Shown piece by piece: positions 12,277 to 23,530 of a stretch of DNA of 64,000 bases (positions are counted from its first letter, which is position 1; each line of letters starts with the position of its first letter). A model generated the notes under the pieces. That model searched no databases. It worked only from the letters and a program-made list of their open reading frames with translations, and was not told the origin of the DNA. Origin of the DNA: Cinchona pubescens (taxonomy: Eukaryota > Streptophyta > Magnoliopsida > Gentianales > Rubiaceae); NCBI GenBank assembly GCA_025175665.1, contig JANKKI010000051.1, positions 5,316,001 to 5,380,000 of the forward strand, given 5' to 3'. The position numbers and the translations under genes are program-made.

Positions 12277-13031
12277 AATATAATATCATGTATTTAAAAA
12301 AATAATATATATATTATACATGTTTTTATAATTAATGAGATAGTTCTCTAATGTATGTGATATAAAACTTCCTTATATTCGATGTACAAATGTGCTTAGA
12401 TCTTTCTTTGCATAATTATAACTAGTTTAATTAATAGATAAAGCATATTTATTTAGAATCATATTTATAATAATTGTGTATATATGTACGTAATACGTTA
12501 ATAATTGGAAATTGTATGCTCGGTAGTTGGTGACAAAGCTCGTATAACCTTGTTTAAAAGTTTCAAAAATGGCATCTAAAGATTCAGATATTTTCCATTG
12601 TCCTTTCTTGTGTAGAATAGTAATTTTCTTTACAAAAGTCCATTAAAATCACGACAAATATCAATACCATGCTATGAGAAGCAAAGTAAATTTCTTCCTT
12701 GGTATTACATAGAATATACTAATGTTTCGATATAATCTGACAGCTTGTAAAACTCTTGATTTATGTACACTTAAAATATCTGATCCCAATTTTCTAATAG
12801 ACCTAGAACTAGACTTTTTAATTTAGGTCATTATCTCTAGAGGTCCCGTACACTCAATATTATATATGCGGTCTGTTCTCATTAATTCTCACATGAGAAA
12901 TCATACAATAATATAATTCTTTCGGTCAATTCACAAGGCCCCGACCATCTATAATTTACAAGTTTATTGATTTAAGTATGAGAACGTTTCTGGAGCAACG
13001 CTACTTTTTTGGAGGTACTATGTAGTAAGAT
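12277..13031. other. AT-rich DNA without gene
   Basis: About 750 bases between the proposed solo LTR and the first hAT MITE. No open frame, LTR border, TIR or RNA gene was recognised. Confidence 0.5.
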
Positions 13032-13039
13032 CTATAAGC

Positions 13040-13852
13040 CAATGTTTTCAAAGTCGGACCGGACAGTGGACCAGCGAGGTCACCAGTTCCTGGTTTCGTC
13101 GGTTCGACTGGTCTGATTGGCAGTTCGGCCGGCGATGACGTGGCATTTGTGGGTTGGAGAATAGGATTTGAGGGTCAGTAGAGAGGCATGGTGGTGGAAG
13201 TGAAGATGTTATTCTCCTTTTCTAAAATTACCAAATGCCAAAAAAATTCACCAAAGCCCATTTCTTTGCGTAATTAAAGGTGCCAAGTTTCACTTTTCCT
13301 ACCATGATAGCCTAAGAAATTCATCATCAAAACTCCCCATCCATAATTCCAAATCGGAGATCAAAAGCCTCCACCAAAACATCCACCACCATTTTGCAGT
13401 CACTAAGAAGAAAAGAAGAGAAGAAAAAGATTACAAAAGGCTATGAACCTTTTCAATAAACACACGAGTGGGTTATTTTCTTGTTGTTTAAGGGGTGTTG
13501 GGAATTTAGTAATTTATAGTGAAATTTTGTTAAAGAAAATATGAAAAAAAAGAGAGAGAAGATGAGAAGAATAGAGAGGAGATGAGAAGACCAAAAAAAT
13601 GAGAAAAAGCACTTTGGGTGGCGGCTGAGTTAGGGTTTTGTTTGTTTGTTTTTTTTTTCTTTTTCAAGGAAACCAAAAATTGTTATTTCACGGTTCAACT
13701 GGTTTTTACTGGTTCACTGATTTTTTTCAGTTCTGAGCGGTTTTTTTTTTAGTACAGATATCATATACAATTGGACCAGTACCATGTCCGGTTCCTAATT
13801 TAACTGATCGAATCAACCGGTCCGGTCCAATTCAGTTCAATTACGAACACTG
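13040..13852. mobile_element. hAT-type MITE with CCGG-rich ends, copy 1
   Basis: Flanks CTATAAGC (13032-13039) and GTATAAGC (13853-13860) form an 8-bp target duplication with one mismatch. The ends are CAATGTTTTC on the left and CAGTGTTCGT (reverse complement of the right end), an imperfect TIR. Both subterminal regions are packed with GGACCGGAC, CCGGTTC and GGTTCGACTGG type words in both orientations, so the two ends can pair over long stretches. The centre is A/G-rich with no coding capacity. A second copy with the same terminal design is at 51970-52872, and its 8-bp duplication supports the assignment. Confidence 0.75.
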
Positions 13853-13860
13853 GTATAAGC

Positions 13861-14606
13861 CAAGAATAAAATAAATCTACCAGAAACAATTACAATTAAT
13901 TTTTTTATGCCGATTAGATAAATATTTGTTTCCACGTCAAGGAAAATCACATAAATTTTTACAGTATCCAAAAGAAAAATCACATAACTACTTAAATAGA
14001 ATTCCCAGATTCAGTTGTACGTATTGTAAAGCACAAGATTAGCACGTCCCTGTGCCAAGAAAGCCAGTCAAAGCCAGGGTACAGTTAAACTCACCTAATA
14101 TAGTTGAAACTATTAAATTAAGTGCACAATAATCAACATACGTGCTTAAGTCTCCTCAACTATTGGGCAACATCTCTTTTTGGGTTGGTGAATGGTGGCT
14201 ATTTGGTGAAGGACTGAAAGGCTACAGAAGAAGTCCTGTTTTTCAATGATACGACAAACATGTTTTTGTTTTCTTTTGTTCAGTTATTAATGCCTAAAGT
14301 TTTTCTACCCTGATTTTCTTACGTAGTTCATGTTTACGAGTAGAGATATTAATTACTAGCTAAGTAAAGGTGCAGCCACTGAATGGCAATTTGGCATAAA
14401 GAGCTGAATGGGGTCAACACGACAACATCAGATTCATGTCTCATGGGGTTTGCTAAGTATGAGAGGACCAAAATCTCCTTACCAACCTTTACCAACTTTA
14501 ACTATTTTTTTCAAACAAAAATCTCCAAGGTTTACCAACTCCACAAGATAACATAATGCATGGGCACATCGTACTAAGTAGGAGCCAGCCAAGTAAATTA
14601 TCTCTA
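13861..14606. other. AT-rich DNA without gene
   Basis: No coding, LTR or TIR signal was recognised between the two MITEs. The 62-codon minus frame at 14479-14667 straddles a MITE border and is not supported as a gene. Confidence 0.45.
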
Positions 14607-15134
14607 TTGGGAAGAAGACCATTTTAATCCCTATCTTCATAATTTGATCCTTTATATTTGAGAACAAGCCAATTTAGTCATTCATCTTTTAAAATATTAG
14701 CCAATGTAGGATTTTTAATGAAAAAATTAGACAAATTAATGGTGAAAATCACGTAAATATCACATGATCATTAAAACATGAACATGTTGAGATTAAAAAG
14801 TCTTATTCCTCGTTTAACCCCAATATTTTTTTTTTCTTTTCTCTCATTTCTTGTGACCTTAATTTTTTCATATCTTCTTTAAACAATCTTCATTGATAAA
14901 AATTAATAGAGCAAATTTTATCCTTTTTACATTTTTAACCTCCAGTCATTTATGTTTAAAACCACATGAGAGAAAATTCATGTGGCATCGAAAGTTAATT
15001 TGTCTAACTTTTCTATCAAAAGCCTACGTTAGCCAAGATTTAAAAAAATAAGAAACTAAATTAATTTGTTATGACACATAAAGGACCAAATTGAAGCCTA
15101 CCTAAAGATAAAGACCAAAATATTTTTTTTCCAA
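14607..15134. mobile_element. MITE related to the element at 2756-3101
   Basis: The left end is TTGGGAAGAAGACCATTTT and the right end, reverse-complemented, is TTGGAAAAAAAATATTTTGG. Just inside are 'aatccctatctt' and 'aaagataaagaccaaaat' words that mirror each other, plus an internal 'aaatcacgtaaatatcac' like the CACGTG pair in the first copy. The flanks TATCTCTA and TATCTATT agree only in part, so the target duplication is doubtful. Non-coding and non-autonomous. Confidence 0.5.
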
Positions 15135-15894
15135 TATCTATTTTTGCATTACCGAGAACTTTTGTGGAACGAATTTTATTTCTGGTTTTAATGAAGTTTG
15201 TTTGCAAAAATAATATTTATTATCTTAAAAGAGGAATTATAGTATATATCTACTTATTCTCTTAGTGAGTTGAAACCATTACTTAGGTCATAGGAGAAAT
15301 GTAATCTTACCATTAGTATTATATTTCGTTGCCAAATAATAAAAAAATAATTTTATTTCTCGTGGTCATTTGATTTTAATCATGACTTGCCAAGTAACAC
15401 CAAATTTTTCTTCCATTTTGTGTAATCAATGTGATCCAACTATTTATTAAGTGCATTTGTTGTTTCACGTTGAATTACAAGATAAGTGTACTTCTCTAAT
15501 TATACGCCAACAATTTAAAATGTGCTAAGAATTTGTTTTAGGAGGCATAATATCGTATTCGGATTATTATTTTTAAAACCGGAAAAGTGAATTATCGACC
15601 AATTGAATTGAGAGACTCAGTTTGGTTCAGAATTAGTTAATCCTTTTTTTAACTATTTTATTTTTAATGCAATTTCATACACATATATATTTTAAATTTA
15701 TTTCATATTTATTTTATTTTATTATAATTTCAATAAATGTTTTTATTCAATTTTTTTTTTTAATTTAAAAAATAAGAATAGGTGACCGATCTTGTTGAAC
15801 TAGTATTAGAATCGATAAAACCCTCAATCGATGAATCAATTGGTTGGACCACCTGTGCGGATTTGAAATGGAACATTTGGTTGGAATGAAATTT
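15135..15894. other. AT-rich DNA with possible decayed MITE
   Basis: The stretch around 15570-15860 has 'aaaaccggaaaagtgaattatcg' style words on the left and 'tcgatgaatcaattggttgg' on the right, reminiscent of the CCGG-rich hAT MITE at 13040 but too degraded to bound. Nothing else was recognised. Confidence 0.35.
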
Positions 15895-16346
15895 TGTCAG
15901 ATTTTAACCCACCAAAAACAATTAATTAATCCACAAAATTGAAAAACGGCTGGAAACTTTAAACGGAATCGACGGCAATAACATAAAACAGAGCAACAGC
16001 TTGAAGACTAAAAGGTAGAGGAAGCTTTTATAATTTTTGAATCAAAAGCATATGGGCAGCAAAACAAAATTTTTTATTTCTTCAATTTAAACTCATGCAA
16101 ACCGAGACAACCCTAGAAAGTTTTTGTTTTTGTTTTTTAACTTCTTCTTAGCACTACACGGCGACAACAATACTCACACATATAATTAAGCTTCATGCAA
16201 GCAACCTAAAACAAATCAATATCGGACTTAGCCCTATTAACAAATCAAAAACTTATTTGGATTTTGGCTCATAAATCTAAAACACATCCGGAAAGAGACT
16301 TAATAAATGGGTCTAGTTCTTATTGGTACTTGATTTAATTCCTACA
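15895..16346 (-). repeat. 3' LTR of Copia-A
   Basis: In element orientation the LTR starts TGTAGGAATTAAATCAAGTA at 16346, immediately after the purine tract AAGGGAGGCAA (16347-16357), which is the standard PPT-LTR junction. The far end is placed at 15895 because TGTCAG there would give the CA end on the element strand. That border is tentative since no second LTR copy exists in the window for comparison. Confidence 0.55.
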
Positions 16347-16379
16347 TTGCCTCCCTTAAGCTAAGGTCTTCAAACTTCG

Positions 16380-18110
16380 AACATGCCCAACATTTTCTTG
16401 AATTTCACAAATGACTCCATCTTGAGTGGTTTCGTAAAAATATCAGCTACTTGATTTTCAGTCTTGCAATAATCAATAACTATCTCTCTGTCTTGCACCA
16501 ACTCACAAATGAAGTGAAACTTAATGTCAATGTACTTGCTACGCCCGTGAAAAACGGGATTCTTTTCAACTCAATAGTAGACTTGTGATTACAAAATATT
16601 TTTGTAGGACCATCTTGCTTGTGTTGTAGAAACCTAGGCATCCTTCTCAACCATAGTGTGTGAGTAGCACTACTTGCTGCTGTTGTGTACTTCGCTTCAG
16701 TTGTAGTAGACAAAGCTAACACTTGTTGCTTCTTTGACAACCATGAAAACATACTAGTACCCAAATTAAACACATAACTCAAAATACTTCTCCTTTGAAT
16801 CATTTCACCAACCCAATCACTGTCTGTATATCCAACAAGGTTAGAAACAGTAGTATGAGAATAAAAAATTCCGTCAGACTAACGTACCTCAGATGTATCT
16901 TAAAATTCTCTTAGCTGCCTGCAAATGGGATTGGCGTGGGGGCTTTTTAAATCTGCTAATCAAGCCAACTCTAAAAGTGATATCAGGCCTCGTAAAAGTC
17001 AAGTACCTGAGACTCTCAACCAATTTTTTAAAATAAATAGTATCAACAAAATCGCCAGTACCATCTTTTGTTAATTTCAATTTTTCTTCAACCGGATTGA
17101 TTTGGCAGTATCCATTTTAAATATTTTCAAAATATCACCAGCTTATTTTTTCTAAAAAATAAAAATACCACTATCTATTTGACAAACTTCAATACCAAGA
17201 AAAATAAAACATTAACCCCAAATCTGTCATGCCAAAATGGCTAATCATAGCCTTCTTGAATTCAAAAATTAATTTGAGATTATTGCCTATGAAAATCAAA
17301 TCATCGATACACAAGCATACAATAAGAATTCTCTTCATATATTGGATTTAATATACAAAGTATGCTTATACGGGCATCTTAGAAATCTATTAAAGGATAT
17401 CAACAAAATATGAGTCTATACGAGGATATCAAACCCTAGGAGTTTGTTTCAATCCATATAATGTCTTCTTCAACCTGTAAACTTTATTTTCTTGACCCCT
17501 TTTTACATAACCTGCAAGCTGCTCAACAGAAATCTCTTCTTGAAGAACACCATTCGAAAATATAGATTTTACATCCATTTGATAAATTTTTCAACAATTA
17601 TTGGCAGCAAGTGAAATATTCATTCTAATAGTGTCAAGTCTGGCAATAGATGCTAAGACTTCAAAATAATCAATACTTGCATTCTGCTTGTAACTTTTAA
17701 CAACCAACCTTACTTTCTAGCGATCCACCTCTCCAGTTGGTCTGACTTTAGTCTTGTATACTTACTTGACTCCAATTGACTTCTTTGCTAGCAGAAAAGA
17801 GTAGTCAACTCCCACGTACTATTTTTCTCAATAGCACATATCTCCTCATCTATGGATTGAATGCAGCGATCTTTTTTGATAGCTTCTACAAATATAACTA
17901 GATCACAATCTAAAAACAATGCAAAATTAACAATATTTTCATCAGACACATCATTATCATTAGAAATAACATAATCCTACAAACGAGCAGGCAACTGTTG
18001 CTGTCTCTACAGGCGACTAGATGACTTTACTAAAATATGTTGCACAACTGTCTAAACTGGTTGTGCACTAGAACTCCTTTCTTCTATAATTGGAATCATT
18101 GATGGAGGTA
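16380..18110 (-). pseudogene. Copia-A reverse transcriptase and RNase H remnant
   Basis: The RT C-terminal part is seen at 17080-16889 (SLRYLTFTRPDITFRVGLIS, then QAAKRILRYI), the standard Copia motif after the catalytic site. RNase H follows at 16803-16480 with SWLSKKQQVLALSTTTEAKY and LWLRRM; the E of TTEAKY is the active-site glutamate. The last codons near 16430 spell a KTENQVADIFTKPL-type ending, as in Copia Pol. The N-terminal RT part between about 18110 and 17100 is recognisable only in short pieces in changing frames. It would copy element RNA, but is now non-functional. Confidence 0.8.
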
Positions 18111-18185
18111 TTAGTGATGGCTCAGGATCCTTTTTTGATCAATCCCAACCACCTTGCTCATCAAAAGTAACATCCCTGGTGATAA

Positions 18186-18940
18186 TCACTTTTCTTGTAT
18201 CAAGATTAAATAACTTGTACCCTTTTGTCTCATAACTGTAACAAAAAAAAAAATACACTTTTCTGCCTTGGCATCCAACTTCTTCCTCAGAACATCAGGT
18301 ACATAGGTATAGGCAAGACAACCAAATACTTTTAAGTAAGAAATATGTAGTTTCTTACCAGTCCAAGCCTCATATGGAATTCGTCCATAATTACACCTTG
18401 TAGGACACCTAACATTAATACATAAATAGCACAAGAGAGTTTCTACCCAAAAATCTTTAGGCATATTTTTAGAGTGCATCATGGGCCTCACCATGTCCAT
18501 CACAGTTCTATTTTTTCTCTCAACCACACCATTTTACTAAGGAGTGTAGCTAACTGTTAATTGATGTTCAATGTCATGTTTATTTCCAAAAAATCATCAC
18601 ACACAAGAAATTTGGCTTTTTTAATGAAATAACCACTTTGCTTTTCCACATAATACTTGAACTTCTTGAACACATCACATGCATCAAATTTATTTTTTAA
18701 AAAATACACCCAAAATTTTCTATTCAAATCATCAATAAAGGTGATAAAATACTTACTAACACCATTTGAAAGAACTCCACTGAGCACAAATTTGAGTGAA
18801 TCAACTGCAATGTTTTTTTTCCCTTCAACCCTTGCCTTATGGAAAAGGGTCTCTGTACTTCTTTTCCAAGATACAAGATTCACACTGTTTGTTTAGATAA
18901 TAAATAAAAGGAAACCGACACACCAAATTTTTCCTTGTAA
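18186..18940 (-). pseudogene. Copia-A integrase remnant
   Basis: Integrase core in two frames. 18883-18557 carries NGVSKYFITFIDDLNRKFWV, where DD marks the second catalytic aspartate region of Copia integrase. 18527-18186 carries MVERKNRTVMDMVRPMM, whose VERKNR includes the catalytic glutamate, then DFWVETLLCYLCINVRCPT, PYEAWTGKKLHISYLKVFGC and the CIFF stretch. The expected bridge with the SDNG motif is frame-shifted. Known role: insertion of cDNA into the genome. Confidence 0.82.
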
Positions 18941-19199
18941 GAAATTTCAAACTCTCAAAATTTAAGTGCCCAAAACGTAAATGACAAAGTCAAGTATTAT
19001 GAAAGTCACAGAACTAAAGTATGGTAAATCACCACAGTTTAGAAAAAGAGGCCACAAACGACTGCGGTTCATATTTACCTTAACAATTATTTCTAATTTA
19101 TCATCAGTGATAGTACTAACATCATGTTTAAATCTCAAAATCATATCATTTTTCAGATAACTGCTCCAAACTCAACAAATTATGATATAAATTTAGCAC

Positions 19200-20400
19200 A
19201 TAAAACACATCAGATATAAAATTGGAAGATCTATCTTTCAGAATAATATCAATTTTTTCCTAACAAGCACTTTTTTATTATTTCCAAACTTCACATAAGA
19301 TTTAAAAGATTTATCCAGATCAGAAAATACCTGTCCTTTTTTCTACACATGTGATTGCTACAATCAGAATCAACAATTGATATTCATTCTTTTTATTTTT
19401 TTGGGTCCCAAACTAGAAAACAAAATAGGTTGTGTCTTATTTATCACTATTATTTTCAGCCACATTGTCGACACTTCTCTATCACGATTTTTATTAGACC
19501 AACATTTATTTTGATAATATCCGATTTTATCACAATGATAACATTTAATTTTAAATCTATTAGCTCTTTGAAAATTATTGTTTGGCTGATTATTCTGTCG
19601 GTTCCTCCTAAAATTACAATTATTATTTCTTTGCTGGTAATTAAAATTACTTCCACCACGACCTTAAAAGTTGTCTCTGCCACCACATCCTCTACCTCTG
19701 AAATTTTGACCTCTTTGATTTGCTTCAGCCAAATTCGTCGTTTTCTCCTTTTGTTTAGGTTAATCCACCTTGGCTTGCAATGCCTCCTCAACTGTATCGG
19801 CTGTTTGTTGATTCAGGGACGTCTCATAAATCACCAATTCACCTTCTAGTACATCGAGTTTCAGAGTATTCAGGTCCTTGGTCGCCTAAAAAATCGTCTT
19901 TTTCGTGTAAAATTTTTACTCAACCGTAGGATTTTTCGACAACTACAAAGCAGATTAACTTTTTTAAGAATCTCACTATTGGTTCTCATATCATTGGCAA
20001 GATCACTAGTTCTACCAATAAAATATTTAATTGAATCGGTTGGTTTCATTTGAGTCAACTCATATTGTCTCTTGAATTCTTGCAATTTGATTTTTCTTAC
20101 GTCAGCGATATCACAATTTGAATTCACCAAAATTATCTAGGCCTCTTTTGCAATTTTTGCATTCATAAATTTATTGAGTACATGCAACTCGACTTTAGTG
20201 TTGAGGTAGTGGCATGCCTTGCAATCCAACTGTCTATTTTTCTCCAACTTTTTAGTTTCTTCAGCTGTCAATTGTGTGCCTTCTTGGAGTTCATCAAATC
20301 CTTGATCAACAATACGCCATAATCTAATACAAGTGAAAAAATCCTTCATCTGCTTTTGCCAAGTCTCAAAATAATATTTGCCATCGAAAACAAAAATGGG
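19200..20400 (-). pseudogene. Copia-A gag (UBN2-like) and protease remnant
   Basis: Gag begins near 20400 (FDGKYYFETWQKQMKDFF when read through). Frames 20349-20137 and 20130-19870 show WRIVDQGFDELQEGTQLT, then IKLQEFKRQYELTQMKPTDS and FIGRTSDLANDMR, the helical UBN2-type gag of plant Copia elements. Near 19550 a zinc knuckle reads CYHCDKIGYYQNKC; the usual histidine is replaced by tyrosine, which would weaken zinc binding. An RG-rich stretch precedes the knuckle. The protease region (about 19400-19200) is too decayed to show its active site. Stops and frameshifts throughout. Confidence 0.78.
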
Positions 20401-20420
20401 ACAATCTTGTATACAAATTT

Positions 20421-21056
20421 ATTTCAAGGTGAAATATATTGTTGTCTCAACCTATTTTCATTTTTTTAATAAAAGTTGAAAAAAAAACCAAGTGATGCTA
20501 TAATCTCAAGAAACCTCAATTTGACTTCCAACAATCTTAAGTACTGTGGAGCTCAAGTACCAAAGTCTTAACAAGAATTAAGCACTCGATTAATTGAAGC
20601 ATTAGTGGATTTTTTTTTTTTTTTTTTTTTGTGTGGAGTGGCACTGTGGCTTATCAAGAAAAATCCATCAAGTTACCTTGAGCTTATTTAATCGATCCAC
20701 AAGCTGCAGAACAGCAGAAAGCAAGAACTTTACGGGCAATTCTAAAGTATTGTCACTATTTGTTAATTTCAACAATGAAAACACCTTACAAATTTGGATG
20801 ATAAATCCTGAAATCATTGCATTAACAACTCTTAAAATTATACTCTGGTTGTGATATATGAACATGTGGTATGCCAAAAAAGAGCAAGAAAATGTAATGA
20901 ACATGTGGTTTTGGTTTTTATATGTCAACAGTGTAAATTAAAGTACACTTGAGCCCAAAAGTACATATTGAAAAATCACATAATTGCATCACTTGTCCCT
21001 CAAGACTCAAATTCAAAGTGAATGTGTTAATTTGAAGGGAAACGATTACAATATTC
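20421..21056. other. Non-coding DNA with poly-T tract
   Basis: This is where the 5' LTR of Copia-A would be expected, but no matching sequence is present. A run of more than 20 T lies at about 20610-20630, the look of a reverse-oriented poly(A) tail, but no retroposed gene was recognised next to it. Confidence 0.45.
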
Positions 21057-21463
21057 TCTTAAATTTTACATTTATATATTTTTTAGTCATTTGCATTTAA
21101 AATGATATTTTCATTCCTCACAAATTCAACATGTACTATTTTTGATCAATCGACACAATTATGACTCACATGCATATCACATGTTATATTTTTTAGGGGC
21201 AATGAGATGGTAATGGTAGGTGAGAAATTTGGAGTGGTAGTGGAGGAGGTCTTAAGTAGTGTTATTTAGTGACTTAAATTTTTTTTGTATTGCCAATTTG
21301 TCCCTAAAAATATAACATGTGATACACATATGAGTATTCAGGTTAAAATATGCACGTAATTGTGTCGAAAGACCAAAATGGTACATTTTGTATTTGTAAG
21401 GGATGAAAATGCATCACTTTAAATAGAAGGATTAAAAAAGTACAAATGTAAAATGTAACTGAC
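21057..21463. mobile_element. Long fold-back MITE (near-palindrome, about 150-bp arms)
   Basis: The left arm (about 21057-21205) and right arm (about 21298-21463) are imperfect reverse complements over almost their whole length. Left pieces AAATTTTACATTTATATATT, TCGACACAATTATGACT and ATCACATGTTATATTTTTTA pair with right pieces whose complements read ACATTTTACATTTGTACTTT, TCGACACAATTACGTGC and ATCACATGTTATATTTTTAG. A loop of about 90 bases separates them. The transcript would fold into a long hairpin. No coding capacity. Target duplication not resolved. Confidence 0.75.
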
Positions 21464-21699
21464 TATTAGAGTCAATTTTCCTTTAATTTGAATTGGTTTA
21501 TTTTCCTTTACGAAATCTAAATTGCTGGGACACATATTTTCTAAATGAATTTGATGTAAAGTGACCCTTTTGTCTTCTTTTTGTGTATATGCATCTCCAA
21601 ATTTAGCAAAAAATAAAAAATAAAATATATCCTAATTGTCCCATCTTTGTCTCACGTTTTACTGTCTTACAACTTTATTCCAAACCTAAGACTAACAAT

Positions 21700-22695
21700 T
21701 AGGGTGTGTATCAGTTAATCGATCAGTTAATTAATTAGCAAAATTAGTTAAAATTTAGCAAAAAAGCCCTAAAATTTTGACCAATTTCAATTTAAATTTA
21801 ATTTGGTAGAAAATTTGGTTAAAATTCAGCAAAAAAGCCCTAAAATTTTGACCAATTTCAATTTTAAATTTAATTTGGTAGAAAATTTGGTTAACCAAAT
21901 TTGAATTTAGTATTTGGTTTTGAATTCGATTAATCAAGTTCAACTTGAGTTAGTTAGACCCTTAACATTGGATTAAAATCTTATACAAAATCAATAAAAT
22001 TTATTTTTCAAGCACAAATTTCCTAATTTTATTTTATTTTTGCCACATAATTTGATATGTTGTGTGGTTTTTATTGATAAGTTATTCAAAAAAAAAAAAT
22101 AAATAATTATATCATGTAATTTAATTGAATTGTAATCAATATAATTATGTACTATAGTATAATATCATGCAACTTGTAAATATTAATAAAATATGCATCG
22201 CAAGACTATTTAATATGATTTATGATACTATTTTAGTAATATAAGTTAATGTATAAAAATATAACATTTGTACGAATTAACAAACAAATAACCAAGTCAT
22301 ATTCTCACTAAATAGGGTTGTTGTATGAATCTTGCTATGCCATTATACTCTGTCATGAACATTTGTACGAATTAAGTTAAAAAATTAAAGTTAATTTGTA
22401 GTATTAATAAATAAATAAATAAAAAAAAATTTAGTTAAATAACAACAATTATATTTTTAGTGATGTACTATTTATATATCAAAATATTTTAATAATAACT
22501 TTATTTTTAATTATTGAATTTGGTAATCAGTTAATCGAATTCAAAAAATCTCTCTACCATTTTCAAATTCATTAACCGCGTTCATGAATTTGGTTAACCA
22601 ATTTCTGACCAAATTTAAAATTAACTAAATTTAGTAAGCAAATTAAATTCAAAGTCATTTACAAATTTGATTAACCAAATACTTGCACACCTCTA
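21700..22695. mobile_element. hAT-type MITE, TAGGGTGTG ends, perfect 8-bp target duplication
   Basis: Flanks CTAACAAT at 21692-21699 and 22696-22703 are identical. The element starts TAGGGTGTGTATCAG and ends (reverse complement) TAGAGGTGTGCAAGTATTTG, the widespread TAGGGGTGTGCA-type hAT terminus. Subterminal regions are full of 'ggttaaccaaat' and 'ttaatcgaa' words in both orientations. It has no transposase and is AT-rich in the centre. Contains a 71-bp tandem duplication near its left end. Confidence 0.85.
21750..21892 (+). repeat. 71/72-bp tandem duplication inside the hAT MITE
   Basis: Unit one 21750-21820 and unit two 21821-21892 both run from aaaatt(t/c)agcaaaaaagccc to tagaaaatttggtt and differ by a substitution and a single-base gain. 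The short minus-strand open frame here (21755-21943) is an artefact of the repeat. Confidence 0.88.
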
Positions 22696-22703
22696 CTAAC
22701 AAT

Positions 22704-23525
22704 TACCCTTTTCTGGTGTATGTATGATCGTGATTACTCTATCATGTGATTCACGTAATAGAATTGATGGTTGAGCATGAAAAATTACATGAAAGGAAAA
22801 ATGCCATCCTTCGCCCTTTATCGCATTTTTCCTTGGCCATCATTATAGTTTTCTGCTAAGGATCGTCTGTCTTATATTCTGTACTACTTTTTGTCACATC
22901 ATCTAATAAATTGTCAAAATTATTCCACTAAAATTACTCCAAAAAATCTTGACTGTTCATTAAATAGTATGACAGAGAGTGACAAAGTGTGAGATAAAAG
23001 ATCTACCTGTGCCAAGGGATGGAAGTGTAGATTAGTTTGCATTAAGTCAAAAGATACACAATCTGTTATTTTGGTTCATAATATTTCAGTAGATCAGAAG
23101 TGATCAAGTAAGGAAACAAATTAAGCCAAACAAATAAAATAATTCGAATCTAAGTGTTTTGACCAAGATTTGAAGATTGTTGAGTCGGGAACTAATTTTC
23201 CCTAAATAAACCAAAATACATATTTCAATTTAACCCTTCTTTGGTCCATTTCTCAACAACCCCCAAATCCAACCAAAAAGAATTCCCACCTACTACACCA
23301 CCTCCCTGCTCCCCCCAAAAAAAAAAAAAAAAAAAAACAATTAATCTCTACCCAAGAGTTTTAGTTTTGATCTATAAAGGATGGTACAAATTCACCTAAA
23401 TCTAGATAATAATAATAATAATAATAATAAAAAAACCAATACTAGAATTTCTCAATAAATAATTTGTTATGGGAATTTTACCATCATGTTGAGAAAACTA
23501 TTTAAAACATATGACATATTGCTCT
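22704..23525. other. AT-rich DNA with simple repeats
   Basis: No gene recognised. Contains a poly-A run of about 20 (near 23317-23336) and an (AAT)n microsatellite of about eight units (about 23407-23430). Confidence 0.5.
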
Positions 23526-23530
23526 GTACA

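Larger units (their letters stand above)
15895..20420 (-). mobile_element. Copia-A: 5'-truncated Ty1/Copia retrotransposon
   Basis: Minus-strand Copia element in the usual order gag, protease, integrase, reverse transcriptase, RNase H from high to low coordinates, followed by a polypurine tract (16347-16357) and a 3' LTR. Upstream of gag (above about 20420) I see neither an LTR matching the 3' one nor a primer-binding site, so the 5' end is lost. All domains are broken by stops and frameshifts. The gag and RNase H sequences resemble the Tork/Tnt1-like group, but lineage needs a tree. Confidence 0.8.

Noticed and set aside
19355..19849. 164-codon plus-strand ORF
   Set aside because: Antisense shadow of the RG-rich and zinc-knuckle part of Copia-A gag; sequence is hydrophobic low complexity.
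20610..20630. Poly-T as the tail of a reverse-oriented processed pseudogene or LINE
   Set aside because: No coding sequence or target duplication recognised next to it.
23407..23430. (AAT)n run considered as a CRISPR or array-like repeat
   Set aside because: Simple plant microsatellite; no spacers.
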